Source: Lelliottia amnigena
GTDB lineage: Bacteria > Pseudomonadota > Gammaproteobacteria > Enterobacterales > Enterobacteriaceae
Assembly (NCBI GenBank): GCA_900635465.1
Contig: LR134135.1
Span: 2,604,001-2,668,000 of the forward strand
Length of the DNA: 64,000 bases
Direction of reading: 5' to 3'
This document shows positions 22,207 through 31,641 of this stretch, piece after piece. The notes beneath the pieces were generated by a model, which did not search any database, was not told the DNA's origin, and worked only from the letters and a program-made list of their open reading frames with translations. Numbering within the stretch: position 1 is the stretch's first letter; every line of letters begins with the position of its first letter. Both the position numbers and the translations under genes were made by a program.

Positions 22207-22274
22207 AAGTGGTGCTTTTCACTTACTCTGCGCCGCAGAATGGGTTGCGATTTGTTGTTGCGGTAGAGGAAAGC

Positions 22275-23486
22275 GTGAGAAACAGAACTCTGGGAAGTAT
22301 TTTTATCGTCGCAGGCACGACGATTGGCGCAGGAATGCTGGCGATGCCGCTGGCCGCTGCCGGTGTCGGCTTTAGCGTCACGTTACTGCTTTTAGGCTGC
22401 CTGTGGGCGCTGATGTGCTACACGGCATTGCTGCTGCTTGAGGTCTATCAGCACGTTCCTGCTGACACAGGGCTTGGCTCGCTGGCGGCACGCTATCTGG
22501 GCCGCTACGGTCAATGGATCACCGGTTTCAGCATGATGTTCCTGATGTACGCGCTGACCGCGGCTTATATAAGCGGCGCGGGTGAGTTGATCGCCTCGAG
22601 TGTGAATGACTGGTTTGGTACGGACATTTCCCCGGCGACCGGCGTTATCTTTTTCACCGTAATCGGTGGCGGCGTGGTATGTGTCGGAACCTCTCTCGTC
22701 GATCTGTTTAACCGTTTTCTGTTTAGCGCCAAAATTATTTTCCTGGTGCTGATGCTCGTTCTGCTTGCCCCGCACGTGCACAAAGTCAATTTACTGACAC
22801 TTCCGCTTCAGCAAGGGCTGGCGCTTTCCGCCATCCCGGTAATTTTCACTTCATTTGGCTTTCACGGCAGCGTGCCGAGCATTGTGAGCTACATGAACGG
22901 TGATATCCGCAAGCTGCGTCGGGTGTTTATCATCGGCAGCGCCATTCCATTAATTGCTTATATCTTCTGGCAACTGGTGACGTTGGGCAGCATCGATTCC
23001 TCGACGTTTATCGGCTTAATGGCTGACCATTCCGGTTTGAATGGATTCCTGCAGGCGCTGCGTGAAGTGGTAGCCTCGCCGCATGTTGAGCTGGCGGTTC
23101 ATCTGTTTGCTGACCTTGCGCTGGCGACCTCTTTCCTTGGCGTAGCGCTGGGTCTGTTCGATTATCTGGCGGACTTGTTCCAGCGCCGTCGCTCCGTCGG
23201 GGGACGCATCCAGACAGGCGTTGTAACCTTCTTGCCGCCACTCGCCTTCGCGCTGTTTTACCCACGCGGATTTGTGATGGCGCTGGGCTACGCGGGCGTG
23301 GCGCTCGCCGTGCTTGCGCTGCTGCTTCCTTCCCTTCTGGCATGGAAAAGCCGTCAGCAACATCCTGACTCAGGCTATCGGGTATGGGGGGGCAAACCGC
23401 TTCTGGCAATGGTATTCACCTGCGGTATTGTGGTTATCCTGGTACAGTTTTCAATCGCAGCAGGATTGTTACCGGAAATCGGTTAA
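22275..23486 (+). CDS. tyrP: Tyrosine-specific transport protein TyrP
   Basis: TyrP is an inner-membrane tyrosine:proton symporter of the hydroxy/aromatic amino acid permease family. The 403 residues match E. coli TyrP in length and sequence: [54 protein letters not shown]. The start is the GTG at 22275 (VRNRTLG) with a gagga site; the 22 codons upstream lack similarity. The frame is intact. Confidence 0.95.
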   Translation: MRNRTLGSIFIVAGTTIGAGMLAMPLAAAGVGFSVTLLLLGCLWALMCYTALLLLEVYQHVPADTGLGSLAARYLGRYGQWITGFSMMFLMYALTAAYISGAGELIASSVNDWFGTDISPATGVIFFTVIGGGVVCVGTSLVDLFNRFLFSAKIIFLVLMLVLLAPHVHKVNLLTLPLQQGLALSAIPVIFTSFGFHGSVPSIVSYMNGDIRKLRRVFIIGSAIPLIAYIFWQLVTLGSIDSSTFIGLMADHSGLNGFLQALREVVASPHVELAVHLFADLALATSFLGVALGLFDYLADLFQRRRSVGGRIQTGVVTFLPPLAFALFYPRGFVMALGYAGVALAVLALLLPSLLAWKSRQQHPDSGYRVWGGKPLLAMVFTCGIVVILVQFSIAAGLLPEIG

Positions 23487-23490
23487 GAAA

Positions 23491-23516
23491 AGGGCTCATA
23501 ATGAGCCCTATTTTTA
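23491..23516. terminator. Bidirectional terminator between tyrP and yecA
   Basis: Stem agggctca / tgagccct with a three-base loop and a T run (tattttta) on the tyrP side, between convergent genes. Confidence 0.85.
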
Positions 23517-23525
23517 TCAATGCAA

Positions 23526-24194
23526 TTAATGCAAACAGCAGCTTTTGAATTTCTTACCGCTGCCGCACGGACAAGGATCGTTACGGCCCACTTTCGCACC
23601 ATTGATGATCGGCTGCTGGGCCACGGTCACTAGCGGGTTCGCCACCCAGTAGTTATATAAACGAAGCGCTGCCGGTTTGATTCGTTCAATGCTGGCGTGA
23701 TATTCGTCTTCGGTCAATTCATCCAGCTGTTCGGCATTCGCTTCCGTTCCGTGCAGCGTAATGATGTCTAAATCGGCTTTCAGCGCTTCCGGCAACGATG
23801 ACCAGTCGGTCAGTGCCATCCCGCGCATATAGCCGTAACACCACTCTTCCACCACGGTGTAGCTTTTCCCGTCCACGTCGTTAACGCCGAAAACCGGTTC
23901 AAACTGATCGGGATAATCACTCAGTCGCTCAGCGATATCGTTCAAATGCTTAAAGCAGAGATCGATAAATCGGTTCATTTCGCGATCGTTTTTCCAGCGC
24001 GGAACATACTTTTGACCGCCCCACACCGCCACCAGCCAGGTATCGGGTTCAACGACTACCGGACCCGATAAAACCGCGGTAAGCATGCCGTCAAGCTCGG
24101 AAACGTCAATCACAGACGCATCCTCATGACCGTAAGACATCAACGTCTCTTCCAGCCACTCCAGTTCGTTTTCAGTTAATGGGCCTTCAGTCAT
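23526..24194 (-). CDS. yecA: YecA, SEC-C motif protein (UPF0149 type)
   Basis: A 222-residue cytoplasmic protein matching E. coli YecA (AscA-like). It has an N-terminal YgfB/UPF0149-type helical domain with [12 protein letters not shown] and ends in the zinc-binding SEC-C motif [13 protein letters not shown], like the tail of SecA. In E. coli, YecA has been linked to ribosome and SecA binding. Frame intact and length normal. Confidence 0.93.
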   Translation of the reverse strand: MTEGPLTENELEWLEETLMSYGHEDASVIDVSELDGMLTAVLSGPVVVEPDTWLVAVWGGQKYVPRWKNDREMNRFIDLCFKHLNDIAERLSDYPDQFEPVFGVNDVDGKSYTVVEEWCYGYMRGMALTDWSSLPEALKADLDIITLHGTEANAEQLDELTEDEYHASIERIKPAALRLYNYWVANPLVTVAQQPIINGAKVGRNDPCPCGSGKKFKSCCLH

Positions 24195-24670
24195 TGCAGA
24201 TACTCCTGATAAAAAAAGAAAACGATTTTATCACACAATGCCCAGGGACTTCTCAACGCCAGCGTCAGGCGTGCGGCGCAGCGTGTTCAAACAACGATAA
24301 CAACACCATCCCCATGGGCTTTCCTGGTGCAAAATAGCTTGAATCGTGACCGTTGCACACGTGGCGGGCATTATTGTTAATGAGATGTGATCCCCGCTGT
24401 AATTTCAGTTGATGCTGCCAGAGCGCATAAAACGGCGCTCTATACTGAAATAAGTCAAAACCCCGCAACGGGTTATCCACTCTGGCAACCATTTTGCTTA
24501 ATGTTCCTGCCCGTAAAGGGTGACAGGAAATCTCGCCGTATCAGCAGGATATTGTCAGGCTCGCGTTTGTTTCGTGCATTTTGTTCTCGCTTTTGTTTTT
24601 GGATTGACTGCGCCATCTGCCTTCAGGTTTGGACCGTGGTGCAAAAACCTCTTTGCTAAGGAACATAATA
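24195..24670. other. Long upstream region of the Liv-type operon
   Basis: About 475 bp between yecA and the substrate-binding protein gene. Short open frames here look spurious. It contains a sigma-54-like element (listed separately) and two copies of the string TGGTGCAAAA (near 24325 and 24642). I see no RNA gene. Confidence 0.5.
24483..24499 (+). promoter_or_regulatory. Possible sigma-54 promoter of the Liv-type operon
   Basis: TGGCAACCATTTTGCTT has the invariant GG and GC dinucleotides separated by exactly 10 bases, matching TGGCAC-N5-TTGC at most positions. It is 170 bp upstream of the first gene. A GGTGCA half-site at 24326 could be an NtrC half-site. Pattern evidence only. Confidence 0.35.
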
Positions 24671-25792
24671 ATGTCGCTGAAATTACTCAGAAGTCCCCTT
24701 TCTCTTGTAGTAGCAGGTTGTCTGGTCACGGCATTTTCCGCCCAGGCGGATATCGTCATTGGCGTCGCGGGGCCGTTCACCGGGCCAAACGCGACCTATG
24801 GCGATCAGTACTGGCATGGAGCGACTCAGGCCGCCGAAGATATCAATGCCGCCGGTGGGATCAACGGCGAAAAGATTAAGCTGGTTCAGGGTGATGATGC
24901 CTGCGAGCCTAAACAGGCCGTCTCCGTCGCTAACCGTCTGGTTGATCAGGACAAAGTCAAAGCGGTTGTCGGGCATTTTTGCTCATCGTCGACGATGCCC
25001 GCCTCCGAGGTGTACAACGACGCAGGCGTCCTGGCAATCACTCCAGGCTCTACCAACCCGTTAATCACCGAACGCGGCATGAGCGATATGTTCCGCATGT
25101 GCGGACGTGACGATCAGCAAGGGAAAGTCGCCAGCGATTTTATTATTGATAAGCTGAAGGCCAAACGGGTGGTGATCATTCACGATAAAGACACCTACGG
25201 TCAGGGACTGGCGGATGCGACGAAAGCCGCGCTGGCAAAACGTGGCGTGAATGACGTGATGTACGAAGGCTTGTCGCGCGGTGAGAAAGACTTCAACGCG
25301 CTGGTCACGAAAATCGGCGCGCAAAAACCGGATGTGGTGTTCTTCGGTGGCTGTCACCCGGAAGCCGGTCCGCTGGTGCGTCAGATGCGTGAGCAAGGCG
25401 TGCAGGCCAAATTCTTCTCCGGCGACTGTATCGTCAACGAAGAGATGGTGACCGCGGCAGGTGGGCCGAAATACACCAACGGTATTTACATGACCTTTGG
25501 CAAAGATCCCCGTTTGATCCCCGACGGCAAAGCCGTCATCGAGAAATTCCGCACCAGTAAGTTTGAACCCGAAGGTTACACCCTTTATTCCTACGCCTCT
25601 GTTCAAGCCATCGCCGCAGCCTTTAAAGCGACTGGCGGTACGGATTCTGCCAAGGCCAGCGCCTGGCTGAAGGCCAATCCGGTTGAAACGGTGATGGGCA
25701 AAAAATCCTGGGATGACAAGGGTGACCTGAAAGTCTCCGACTACGTCGTGTATCAGTGGGATGACAAAGGGAAATATACCGAAGTGCCGTAA
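24671..25792 (+). CDS. Branched-chain amino acid ABC transporter, substrate-binding protein (LivJ/LivK-like)
   Basis: A periplasmic type I binding protein, 373 residues. The signal peptide runs from MSLKLLRSP to SAQA, and the mature protein begins DIVIGVAGPFTGP. Family features are YGDQYWHGATQAAEDINAAGGI, VVGHFCSSST with the paired Cys, ITPGSTNP and HDKDTYGQGLADATK. Start ATG 24671 is chosen because it begins the signal peptide and has an aagga site. It heads a complete five-gene importer separate from the usual livJ and livKHMGF loci. Confidence 0.93.
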   Translation: MSLKLLRSPLSLVVAGCLVTAFSAQADIVIGVAGPFTGPNATYGDQYWHGATQAAEDINAAGGINGEKIKLVQGDDACEPKQAVSVANRLVDQDKVKAVVGHFCSSSTMPASEVYNDAGVLAITPGSTNPLITERGMSDMFRMCGRDDQQGKVASDFIIDKLKAKRVVIIHDKDTYGQGLADATKAALAKRGVNDVMYEGLSRGEKDFNALVTKIGAQKPDVVFFGGCHPEAGPLVRQMREQGVQAKFFSGDCIVNEEMVTAAGGPKYTNGIYMTFGKDPRLIPDGKAVIEKFRTSKFEPEGYTLYSYASVQAIAAAFKATGGTDSAKASAWLKANPVETVMGKKSWDDKGDLKVSDYVVYQWDDKGKYTEVP

Positions 25793-25812
25793 CGGAACGG
25801 CGTCACGCTCAA

Positions 25813-25834
25813 CGTCGATAGCTTTTTATCGACG
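25813..25834 (+). other. Intercistronic hairpin after the binding-protein gene
   Basis: Stem cgtcgata / tatcgacg with a six-base loop in the 98-bp gap before the permease gene. It probably stabilises the binding-protein mRNA so more of it is made than of the membrane parts. Confidence 0.7.
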
Positions 25835-25893
25835 CGATATAACCATCAGGCTGCACGCATGTGTCGTGCAGCCCATAACACGAGCGCGCGGTG

Positions 25894-26808
25894 ATGAGCA
25901 CATTCTTTCTTCAGCAGTTGATCAACGGCTTAACGCTAGGTTCCGTATACGGACTCATTGCCATCGGCTATACGATGGTATACGGCATTATCGGGATGAT
26001 AAATTTCGCTCACGGCGAAGTGTATATGATTTCCGCCTATCTCAGCGCCATCGGCCTGGCGTTGCTCGCCTGGTTTGGCCTGGAGTCATTTCCGTTATTA
26101 ATCCTCGGCACGCTGGTGTTCACCATTATCGTGACGGGCGTCTATGGCTGGACGATTGAACGCATCGCTTATAAACCGCTGCGCAACTCAACGCGTCTGG
26201 CTCCGCTGATCTCGGCCATCGGGATGTCATTAATCCTGCAAAACTATGCGCAAATCAGCCAGGGGCCGCGTCAGCAAGGCGTGCCAACAATGCTGGATGG
26301 CGTGTTCCGTTTTCACCTTGGCGAGGGGTTTGTCCAGGTCACCTATACCAAAGTGTTTATTCTGATTGCCTCATTCGCAGGCATGCTGCTGCTCACCTGG
26401 ATAATCAGCAATACCCGATTAGGACGCATGTGCCGCGCCGTTCAGCAGGACCGCAAAATGGCGTCGATTTTAGGCATAAATACGGACCGGATAATTTCGC
26501 TGGTGTTCGTGATTGGTGCAGCCATGGCTGGCCTTGCGGGTGTGTTGATTACCATGAACTACGGCACCTTTGATTTTTACGTCGGGTTTGTTATCGGCAT
26601 CAAAGCCTTTACGGCTGCGGTTCTTGGTGGGATTGGGTCACTGCCGGGGGCGATGCTGGGCGGGTTGATTCTCGGGATCGCCGAAGCACAATTTTCGGGG
26701 ATGGTGAATTCTGATTACAAAGATGTGTTCTCGTTTGGATTACTGGTGGTGATCCTCATTTTCCGTCCTCAAGGACTGCTTGGCCGCCCGGTTGTCGCCA
26801 AAGTATGA
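25894..26808 (+). CDS. Branched-chain amino acid ABC transporter permease (LivH-like)
   Basis: A 304-residue inner-membrane permease. It opens with FLQQLINGLTLGSVYGLIAIGYTMVYGI and has INFAHGEVYM, the GLAGVLI segment and the AAVLGGIGSLPGAMLGG loop that contacts the ATPases, all typical of LivH. ATG 25894 or the GTG just before it at 25891 could start translation. It is followed with overlap or near overlap by the LivM-like gene. Confidence 0.93.
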   Translation: MSTFFLQQLINGLTLGSVYGLIAIGYTMVYGIIGMINFAHGEVYMISAYLSAIGLALLAWFGLESFPLLILGTLVFTIIVTGVYGWTIERIAYKPLRNSTRLAPLISAIGMSLILQNYAQISQGPRQQGVPTMLDGVFRFHLGEGFVQVTYTKVFILIASFAGMLLLTWIISNTRLGRMCRAVQQDRKMASILGINTDRIISLVFVIGAAMAGLAGVLITMNYGTFDFYVGFVIGIKAFTAAVLGGIGSLPGAMLGGLILGIAEAQFSGMVNSDYKDVFSFGLLVVILIFRPQGLLGRPVVAKV

Positions 26809-26819
26809 GGGAGTCAAAT

Positions 26820-28109
26820 ATGACATCGCAAACTGATGTGCACGACGGTTTTTCGCTCAAACGCTGCGTTCTGGATGCCATCTTTGCCGGCATGATCGCA
26901 TTAATCATTTTTGGCCCCATCGTCGGCGTGGTGCTGGATGGCTACAGTTTCAACTTTGAAGGGCGACGGCTGGCGTGGATCGTTGCCACCGTGGTGACGG
27001 GGCGCTTTTTACTGAGCGCGTTTTTGATGACGGCTATGGGGACACGGTTATTATCCCGTTTCGACACCGATAACTCGGGGGTTTACGTCCGGCCACCAGA
27101 GTATAAAAGCCGGATGCGCTGGATTATCCCGCTGGTGCTGACGCTGGCAGTTTGTTTCCCGTTTATCGCCACAAAATATGTACTGACGGTCGCGATCCTC
27201 GGGCTGATTTATGTCCTGTTGGGGCTGGGGCTGAATATCGTTGTCGGCCTGGCGGGCTTGCTGGACCTGGGATATGTCGCCTTTTACGCTATTGGTGCTT
27301 ACGGTTTAGCGCTGGGCTATCAATACCTGGGCCTGGGATTCTGGACGATGTTGCCGCTGGCGGCGCTAATGGCTGCCGCAGCCGGCGCTTTACTGGGGTT
27401 TCCGGTTCTGCGTATGCACGGCGATTATCTGGCGATTGTGACCCTCGGATTCGGGGAAATTATCCGTCTGATCCTCAACAACTGGCTGACCTTTACCGGC
27501 GGACCAAACGGTGTTTCGGCCCCACCTCCCACCTTTTTCGGCCTTGAGTTTGGACGACGAGCCAAAGAAGGCGGCGTGCCGTTCCACGAGTTTTTCCATC
27601 TGACCTACAACCCCAACCTGAAGTTTATTTTCATCTATGTCGTCCTCCTGCTGGTCGTTTTGCTGGTGCTCTACGTCAAACACCGCCTGACGCGTATGCC
27701 GATTGGACGCGCGTGGGAAGCGTTGCGTGAGGACGAAATCGCCTGTCGTTCGATGGGGCTAAATCATGTGCTGGTCAAGCTCTCGGCATTTACTCTTGGG
27801 GCGTCGACGGCAGGCATTGCTGGTGTGTTCTTTGCGACCTATCAGGGATTTGTTAACCCTACGTCGTTTACGTTTTTTGAGTCCGCGCTGATCCTCGCCA
27901 TCGTCGTTTTAGGCGGAATGGGATCGACTGTCGGCGTGGTGTTAGCCGCATTCGTACTCACCGTCACGCCAGAGCTGTTGCGCAGCTTTGCGGAATACCG
28001 CGTGCTGTTATTCGGCATGCTGATGGTCGTGATGATGATCTGGCGGCCTCGCGGTCTGATTCGCATTAACCGCAGCGGATTTGCAGTTCGCAAAGGAGTC
28101 GCGCCATGA
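26820..28109 (+). CDS. Branched-chain amino acid ABC transporter permease (LivM-like)
   Basis: The second permease, 429 residues from ATG 26820, which has gggag 8 bp upstream. A start at 26805 overlapping the previous stop is possible but lacks a ribosome site. It has an N-terminal extension with extra membrane helices like E. coli LivM, then GLNIVVGLAGLLDLGYVAFYAIGAY, HGDYLAIVTLGFGEI and the EAA-like loop IVVLGGMGSTVG. It partners with the LivH-like protein. Confidence 0.93.
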   Translation: MTSQTDVHDGFSLKRCVLDAIFAGMIALIIFGPIVGVVLDGYSFNFEGRRLAWIVATVVTGRFLLSAFLMTAMGTRLLSRFDTDNSGVYVRPPEYKSRMRWIIPLVLTLAVCFPFIATKYVLTVAILGLIYVLLGLGLNIVVGLAGLLDLGYVAFYAIGAYGLALGYQYLGLGFWTMLPLAALMAAAAGALLGFPVLRMHGDYLAIVTLGFGEIIRLILNNWLTFTGGPNGVSAPPPTFFGLEFGRRAKEGGVPFHEFFHLTYNPNLKFIFIYVVLLLVVLLVLYVKHRLTRMPIGRAWEALREDEIACRSMGLNHVLVKLSAFTLGASTAGIAGVFFATYQGFVNPTSFTFFESALILAIVVLGGMGSTVGVVLAAFVLTVTPELLRSFAEYRVLLFGMLMVVMMIWRPRGLIRINRSGFAVRKGVAP

Positions 28110-28981
28110 ACGGGACGATATTAAACGTTGAACATTTGATGATGCATTTTGGCGGTATAAAAGCGCTAAACGATGTGAATCTGGACGTCCAGCGCGGCTC
28201 AATAACCGCTTTAATCGGCCCAAATGGTGCCGGAAAAACCACGGTGTTTAACTGTCTGACCGGTTTCTACAAAGCCTCTGGCGGCACGATTCTGTTCAAT
28301 ACGCTCAGCAAAACCACCAACGTGATTCAGGTTCTTGGGCAAAAATTTCAGCCCGGAGACTGGATCAATCCGGCGCAGCTTGGGGGGCGTATTTTCTACA
28401 AAATGTTTGGCGGGACGCATCTGGTCAACCGCGCAGGACTGGCTCGCACATTCCAGAATATCCGCCTTTTTCGGGAAATGTCTGTGGTGGAAAACCTGCT
28501 GGTCGCGCAGCACATGCGCGTTAACCGTAACCTGATTGCCGGCGTGCTGAATACCCCCGCGTACCGCCGCGCGGAGAGCGACGCGTTGGATCGGGCATTT
28601 TACTGGCTAGAGGTAGTGGATCTGGTGGATTGTGCTAATCGCCTGGCGGGTGAGATGTCCTACGGTCAGCAGCGGCGTCTCGAAATTGCGCGCGCAATGT
28701 GTACGGGGCCAGAGATGCTGTGTCTGGATGAACCCGCCGCTGGGTTAAACCCCGTCGAAACGCGTGCGCTGAGTAAAATCATTCGTTTTTTGCGCGACCA
28801 TCATAAAATCACGGTCTTGCTGATTGAACATGATATGGGAATGGTGATGGAAATTTCGGATCACATTATTGTTCTCGACCATGGCGATGTGATTGCGCAG
28901 GGTAAACCGCATGAAATCCAGCATGATGAGAAGGTTATCGCCGCGTATCTGGGCACCGATGAAAGCGAGGTCAGCGTATGA
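28106..28981 (+). CDS. Branched-chain amino acid ABC transporter ATPase (LivG-like)
   Basis: A 291-residue ATPase subunit. Walker A is GPNGAGKTT, the signature is MSYGQQRRLEIARAM, Walker B is MLCLDEPAAGLNP, and the switch His is in LLIEHDMGMV. Between Walker A and the Q-loop (ARTFQNIRLF) it has about 30 residues more than E. coli LivG, including GQKFQPGDWINPAQLGG and a MFGGTHL segment. The start overlaps the LivM-like stop by 4 bp. Confidence 0.95.
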   Translation: MNGTILNVEHLMMHFGGIKALNDVNLDVQRGSITALIGPNGAGKTTVFNCLTGFYKASGGTILFNTLSKTTNVIQVLGQKFQPGDWINPAQLGGRIFYKMFGGTHLVNRAGLARTFQNIRLFREMSVVENLLVAQHMRVNRNLIAGVLNTPAYRRAESDALDRAFYWLEVVDLVDCANRLAGEMSYGQQRRLEIARAMCTGPEMLCLDEPAAGLNPVETRALSKIIRFLRDHHKITVLLIEHDMGMVMEISDHIIVLDHGDVIAQGKPHEIQHDEKVIAAYLGTDESEVSV

Positions 28982-29694
28982 GCGAGACGATGCTGGAGTT
29001 TAAGGACGTGGATGTATTTTATGGCGTGATTCAGGCATTAAAGCAGGTGTCTTTGCAGGTGAATCAAGGCGAAACCGTGGCGCTGATTGGGGCTAACGGC
29101 GCGGGAAAATCGACGCTATTGATGTCCATTTTCGGCCAGCCACGCATTCGAAAAGGTCAGATCCTGTTTTGCGGCGAGGATATCAGCCATCAATCAACGC
29201 ATTACGTGGCGTCAGGCGGTATCGCGCAGGCTCCGGAAGGTCGACGTATTTTCCCGGATATGACCGTTGAAGAAAATTTGCTGATGGGGACCATTCCTGT
29301 GGGTAACCAACATGCCGCGCACGATCTGCAAACGATGTTTGATTTGTTCCCGCGGCTGAAAGAGCGGCGTAAACAGCGCGCGATGACCATGTCCGGGGGA
29401 GAGCAGCAAATGCTGGCGATTGCGCGGGCGTTGATGAGTCGTCCAAAACTCCTGCTGCTTGATGAGCCAAGTCTTGGCCTTGCGCCGATCGTGGTAAAAC
29501 AAATTTTCCAGACGCTGCGCGAGCTGGCGCGTAATGGGATGACAATTTTTTTGGTGGAGCAAAATGCACATCACGCGCTCAAGCTTTCCGATCGCGGATA
29601 TGTGATGGTCAACGGACAAATCCGTCTAAGCGGTAGCGGTGAGGAACTTTTAGGTAATCAGGAGGTGCGAAAAGCGTATTTAGGCGGCGTGTAA
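28978..29694 (+). CDS. Branched-chain amino acid ABC transporter ATPase (LivF-like)
   Basis: The second ATPase, 238 residues, last gene of the operon, overlapping the previous gene by 4 bp. Walker A GANGAGKST, Q-loop region APEGRRIFPDMTVEENL, signature MSGGEQQMLAIARAL, Walker B LLLLDEPSLGLAP. Length and motifs are those of LivF. Confidence 0.95.
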   Translation: MSETMLEFKDVDVFYGVIQALKQVSLQVNQGETVALIGANGAGKSTLLMSIFGQPRIRKGQILFCGEDISHQSTHYVASGGIAQAPEGRRIFPDMTVEENLLMGTIPVGNQHAAHDLQTMFDLFPRLKERRKQRAMTMSGGEQQMLAIARALMSRPKLLLLDEPSLGLAPIVVKQIFQTLRELARNGMTIFLVEQNAHHALKLSDRGYVMVNGQIRLSGSGEELLGNQEVRKAYLGGV

Positions 29695-29939
29695 TTCACT
29701 GGAATTTAGACACAAAGACCAGCCTGGGGTGGTTTCATAACACAGCTTATTGCTTCGAGAGTAGCCACCTCGGTTTTTGCCATTGAAACCTTATTTTTTA
29801 AATGAATATCAGAAGGCTATGTTCAACAAAATTCATTATGGCGAATTTTTTGAATGGGCAATAGTACAAAACGGACGATGCCGTCAACGCGCAGGCTCAC
29901 TCAATTTATGGTACACTGCCCTTCCCAGAGAAATTTGTT
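29695..29939. other. Spacer after the Liv-type operon
   Basis: 245 bp with no credible gene. It is more AT-rich than the operon and marks the start of a 2.4-kb islet of small genes reaching to tRNA-Leu. A -10-like tatggtacact near 29908-29918 may drive the next gene. Confidence 0.45.
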
Positions 29940-30173
29940 ATGAAATCAGAAGACACCCTCGATTGGTACCCAGCCCAGCTTCCGCCAGTAAAAATCATCC
30001 TCGGTAATGCAGTACTCGAAGTTGGTAAAACAGGCCGCCCCATCAATGCCCGCACGATTCTTGAATACTTGCAGGTTACACAGAAAAAACTTACAGGCAG
30101 GGACAACAAAATTGCAATGCAAACTGCGATTGAAGTTCTGAAAGATAACCAGAAGATTAACGGTAGACTGTAA
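29940..30173 (+). CDS. Small protein resembling the YmgB/AriR biofilm-regulator family
   Basis: A 77-residue cytoplasmic protein. The pattern ILGNAVLEVGKTG, then INARTILEYL and AMQTAIEVLKD, resembles the two-helix core of AriR/YmgB and its relatives, which are small connector proteins for stress and biofilm regulation. The similarity is by pattern and not strong. The start ATG follows a likely promoter but has only a weak ribosome site. A second protein of the same type is encoded at 31642. Confidence 0.6.
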   Translation: MKSEDTLDWYPAQLPPVKIILGNAVLEVGKTGRPINARTILEYLQVTQKKLTGRDNKIAMQTAIEVLKDNQKINGRL

Positions 30174-30439
30174 ACGACGGCGTTGTGAACTTAAGATTTG
30201 ACGGTTCAAAGAGACGTGAGGACTTCGTCATCAAAATGCGGATACGAGATTCTGATTAAAAAGATGTCTCCTTTTCGCTTAAATATATTTGAGCCACATT
30301 ACAGACCAGACCTGTAGATCTCCCCGAAAAAAAACTTGTGTTCCATAATTACGGCCATTCCCCAATTTAAAGTAAAAAAACACAAGTAATTAGTATATTA
30401 AACGTGTATCGTTGTCGTCCCTTATATCAGGAGATGCCT
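30174..30439. other. Intergenic region in the small-gene islet
   Basis: 266 bp, AT-rich, no gene recognised. It should hold the promoter of the zinc-ribbon gene. Confidence 0.4.
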
Positions 30440-30598
30440 ATGTCTGGACGTAAAAATTCACAAACCCGTCGTAATTACTTAGTTAAATGCCCATGCCCAA
30501 ACTGTTCTAAAGACTCAGAACATAGTTTTAGTCGCGTTCAAAAAGGTTCCCAATTGGTCTGCCCGTTTTGCAGCACCTTGTTCAAGTCATCAAAATGA
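30440..30598 (+). CDS. Small zinc-ribbon protein, resembles E. coli YnfU
   Basis: A 52-residue protein starting at ATG 30440 with a well-placed aggag. It is basic at the N-terminus (SGRKNSQTRRNYLVK) and carries two zinc knuckles, CPCPNC and CPFC, in a zinc-ribbon layout. I believe it resembles the uncharacterised E. coli protein YnfU, from memory. Nucleic-acid binding is possible but not shown. It lies beside a cold-shock protein gene. Confidence 0.7.
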   Translation: MSGRKNSQTRRNYLVKCPCPNCSKDSEHSFSRVQKGSQLVCPFCSTLFKSSK

Positions 30599-30892
30599 CT
30601 GCAAAAAATTATTGCAGATATGATGAGCGTTACAACTAACGCCCCATATTTAGCAATAGTTTAGGGAATACCAAAAATGATGCTGCTGTAGGCCGTCTAA
30701 TCATTGGCGCTCGTTACTGTTTGTACCGCCAGTTAACGTCAGCGTGTAGACTGTTCATCCGAAAGGCCTGCGCTTCATCATCGTGGTCAGCACATCGGTA
30801 ACGATGCTGGCCTCAGTTTAAAACATTCGGCCTTCAATCATCTTACAGCTATGCCTGCTCAGGCATTCTCCACATCGCAGAGCGACGCATCT
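30599..30892. other. Intergenic region, no gene seen
   Basis: About 290 bp between the zinc-ribbon gene and the convergent cold-shock gene. I see no convincing gene, RNA or terminator. Confidence 0.4.
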
Positions 30893-31111
30893 TTATTTTT
30901 CACAAAGTATGACGTTAGAAGCAGCGGGACCTTTATTACTTTTGTAAATAGTGTATTCGACCTTCTGTCCTTCAAACAGGGTTTTAAAATTATCCCCCTG
31001 AAGATTCGAAACATGAACAGAGATATCTTTGCCTCCATCAAGAGGAGAGATGAAACCAAAACCTTTGTCTTCTTTATACCACTTTACCAGGCCTCTAATT
31101 CTTGAGGACAT
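30893..31111 (-). CDS. Divergent CspA-family cold-shock protein
   Basis: A 72-residue OB-fold protein. RNP1 is intact (KGFGFISP), but the RNP2 region reads [11 protein letters not shown] where CspA-type proteins have VFVHFSAI, so two RNA-stacking aromatic positions are replaced. It starts [15 protein letters not shown] after an aggag site. Its role could be RNA chaperone or regulator in stress; the altered face suggests a specialised job. Cold induction is not evident from the sequence. Confidence 0.85.
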   Translation of the reverse strand: MSSRIRGLVKWYKEDKGFGFISPLDGGKDISVHVSNLQGDNFKTLFEGQKVEYTIYKSNKGPAASNVILCEK

Positions 31112-31641
31112 ATTTACTCCTGTTACGCATGATGAGTGAGATAATAAACGTATAATAATAAACGTATGGACTCAGAAGGAGGGGTATCAGCGATAGCACC
31201 TGGTAATGAGGACTGCCCGATAAAATGTTTACGTTCGCCTGTGCATCGAACTTAGCAGACCATTAAGGCACGGACAGTGATAATAAGCAAAGTATTCTTT
31301 ACCCTCCGTCACATCCGGCGAGGTAATTTGCCGGATTGAAAGCCTATCAAGAGAAGGGTATCGCACACATAATCGACATGTTTTTTACCTCTTATGAGGT
31401 CACGATCCTAAGACCATCACTCACGGTCAATACACCAGCAACGTTTTCATTTTGTTCATACTTATCAGCTTGAACCTGGCCTTTGAAGCGCCATGTTAGA
31501 CGAACTACTGCGGTGCAGCGATCAATGTCACAACCCATCAAATAATCATCGCCACGGCCTAAAAACTACGGCTGAACGGTACACGAATGATGCAAGGCGT
31601 ATATGCTTAAAGGTATCTATTAACAACGCGGGAAAGGCGAC
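31112..31641. other. 530-bp region without a recognised gene
   Basis: The stretch upstream of the cold-shock gene and of the AriR-like gene. Cold-shock genes often have long leaders, which may account for part of it. I find no CspA cold box by eye and no other feature. Confidence 0.4.

Noticed and set aside
24387..24659. A 90-codon open frame upstream of the Liv-type operon.
   Set aside because: Cys- and Arg-rich random-looking translation, no ribosome site, and it covers the likely promoter.
29966..29973. An 8-bp match (tggtaccc) to the tRNA-Leu 3' end, as a possible att repeat of the islet.
   Set aside because: Too short, inside the AriR-like coding frame, and the flanking bases do not match the tRNA.
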